A stretch of DNA of 6,267 nucleotides from Armatimonadota bacterium (lineage in GTDB: Bacteria; Armatimonadota; JAAZEB01), in contig DUUU01000147.1 in NCBI GenBank assembly GCA_012841485.1, positions 1-6,267 on the forward strand, read 5' to 3'. The notes under the pieces were generated by a model. The model did not search any database. It was not told the DNA's origin and saw only the letters and a program-made list of their open reading frames with translations. Each line of letters begins with the position of its first letter. The first letter of the stretch is position 1. Below are positions 6,028 to 6,267 of the stretch, in pieces. The translations under genes were made by a program, and so were the position numbers.

Positions 6028-6049
6028 TTCGCATCGCATGATGCGTCGC

Positions 6050-6267
6050 CTACTTCTTGGCGGCTTTTTTCTCGATGAGCGAGACCGCCTCCTGGAGACG
6101 CCGGTTGCCGCGCTGCCGGGCGCCGGCTTCACCCGCTGGGGCCGCGAGCGGGTTGAAGTCCTTCATCCTCGCCGGGTCCATGCCGGGACGCCGGGCGTCG
6201 GGACGCTCGCCATCGGGCCGGCCGCCGGGGCGGGGGCCACCCGGGCGGGCAGCAGCACCATCCGGCC
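6050..6267 (-). CDS. C-terminal fragment of a protein with a Pro/Gly/Arg-rich tail
   Basis: The frame is open on the minus strand from the window edge to TAG 6050-6052, giving 71 residues of the C-terminus. The first 28 or so are low complexity, with repeated RPGG and RPDG/RPDA units. The end is a mixed segment (MKDFNPLAAPAGEAG, then NRRLQEAVSLIEKK, likely a short amphipathic helix) closing with a lysine-rich KKAAKK. About 80% of codons end in G or C, as expected for a real gene in this genome. Two internal ATG codons exist (near residues 29 and 34), but neither has a spaced ribosome site, so a larger gene running out of the window is preferred. I cannot name the protein. The tail looks disordered and basic and might contact nucleic acid or other polyanions, which is only a guess. 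Two hairpins follow its stop. Confidence 0.55.
   Translation of the reverse strand, partial: PDGAAARPGGPRPGGRPDGERPDARRPGMDPARMKDFNPLAAPAGEAGARQRGNRRLQEAVSLIEKKAAKK

Larger units (their letters stand above)
5611..6049. other. Repeat-rich intergenic region downstream of the exporter operon
   Basis: About 440 nt lie between the exporter stop and the stop of the converging minus-strand gene. I see no convincing gene: open frames crossing it are rich in Arg, Pro and Ser and lack ribosome sites. The first 80 nt hold only a 10-bp palindrome GCCGGCCGGC (5615-5624) and a short stem ACGCC/GGCGT (5680-5694), neither followed by T residues. The remainder is filled with repeats: an inverted pair at 5709-5829, a degenerate direct duplication (5691-5763 and 5863-5917), an 18-bp palindrome, the second 34-nt repeat and a GC-rich hairpin near 6000. 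CCCGGGT occurs three times (5757, 5841, 5911). Confidence 0.75.

Noticed and set aside
5782..6078. Plus-strand open frame of 98 codons in the downstream intergenic region
   Set aside because: It runs through inverted repeats, the palindrome and the 34-nt repeat, with no ribosome site and a Ser/Pro/Ala/Arg-rich product.
5950..6132. Minus-strand open frame of 60 codons over the hairpin
   Set aside because: It uses a different phase from the longer open tail at 6267-6050, is Arg/Ser-rich and reads through the stem-loop.
1..6267. CRISPR array, insertion sequence or phage genes
   Set aside because: No regularly spaced direct repeats, no transposase or phage-like protein and no terminal inverted repeats around a gene were seen; the repeats found are short and intergenic.

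Overview
The window is GC-rich bacterial DNA of about 6.3 kb. It has Shine-Dalgarno sites, a sigma70-type extended -10 promoter and a lipoprotein signal peptide. No gene here fixes the phylum. The high GC, the dense coding with short translational overlaps, and the GC-rich intergenic repeats fit a chromosome of an environmental, possibly uncultured, lineage, but that is only an inference.

Layout. Positions 1-507 (+) hold the C-terminal part of a low-molecular-weight protein phosphatase of the YwlE/Wzb type, cut by the window edge inside its P-loop. It converges on a minus-strand gene (1158-529) for a predicted lipoprotein whose HExxH-like motif reads DEMAH. Positions 1159-1457 are a divergent control region. 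It holds a 34-nt repeat copy, an extended -10 promoter and a 21-bp imperfect palindrome at the predicted transcription start. From it runs the core of the window, a compact plus-strand operon: a MarR-family regulator (1458-1925) and two ABC exporter half-transporters (1922-3745 and 3742-5610), joined by two 4-nt ATGA overlaps. The rest (5611-6049) is a repeat-rich intergenic region. It is followed by the C-terminal end of a minus-strand gene with a Pro/Gly/Arg-rich tail (6267-6050).

How the genes work together. The two half-transporters carry complementary defects typical of asymmetric heterodimeric exporters such as TM287/288 and BmrC/BmrD. The first has Asp in place of the Walker B Glu and Gln in place of the switch His. 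The second has LSQGQ in place of LSGGQ. Together they should form one degenerate and one competent ATP site. The MarR protein most likely represses the whole operon from the palindrome at the start site and releases it when a toxic ligand, perhaps a transport substrate, is present. The system is recognisable rather than new in kind.

The less ordinary material lies around the operon. A 34-nt repeat (29/34 identical, same orientation) flanks it on both sides. Downstream there is a two-hairpin element present as an inverted pair, an imperfect direct duplication, and an 18-bp perfect palindrome next to the second 34-nt repeat. The lipoprotein with the altered zincin-like motif also deserves a look.
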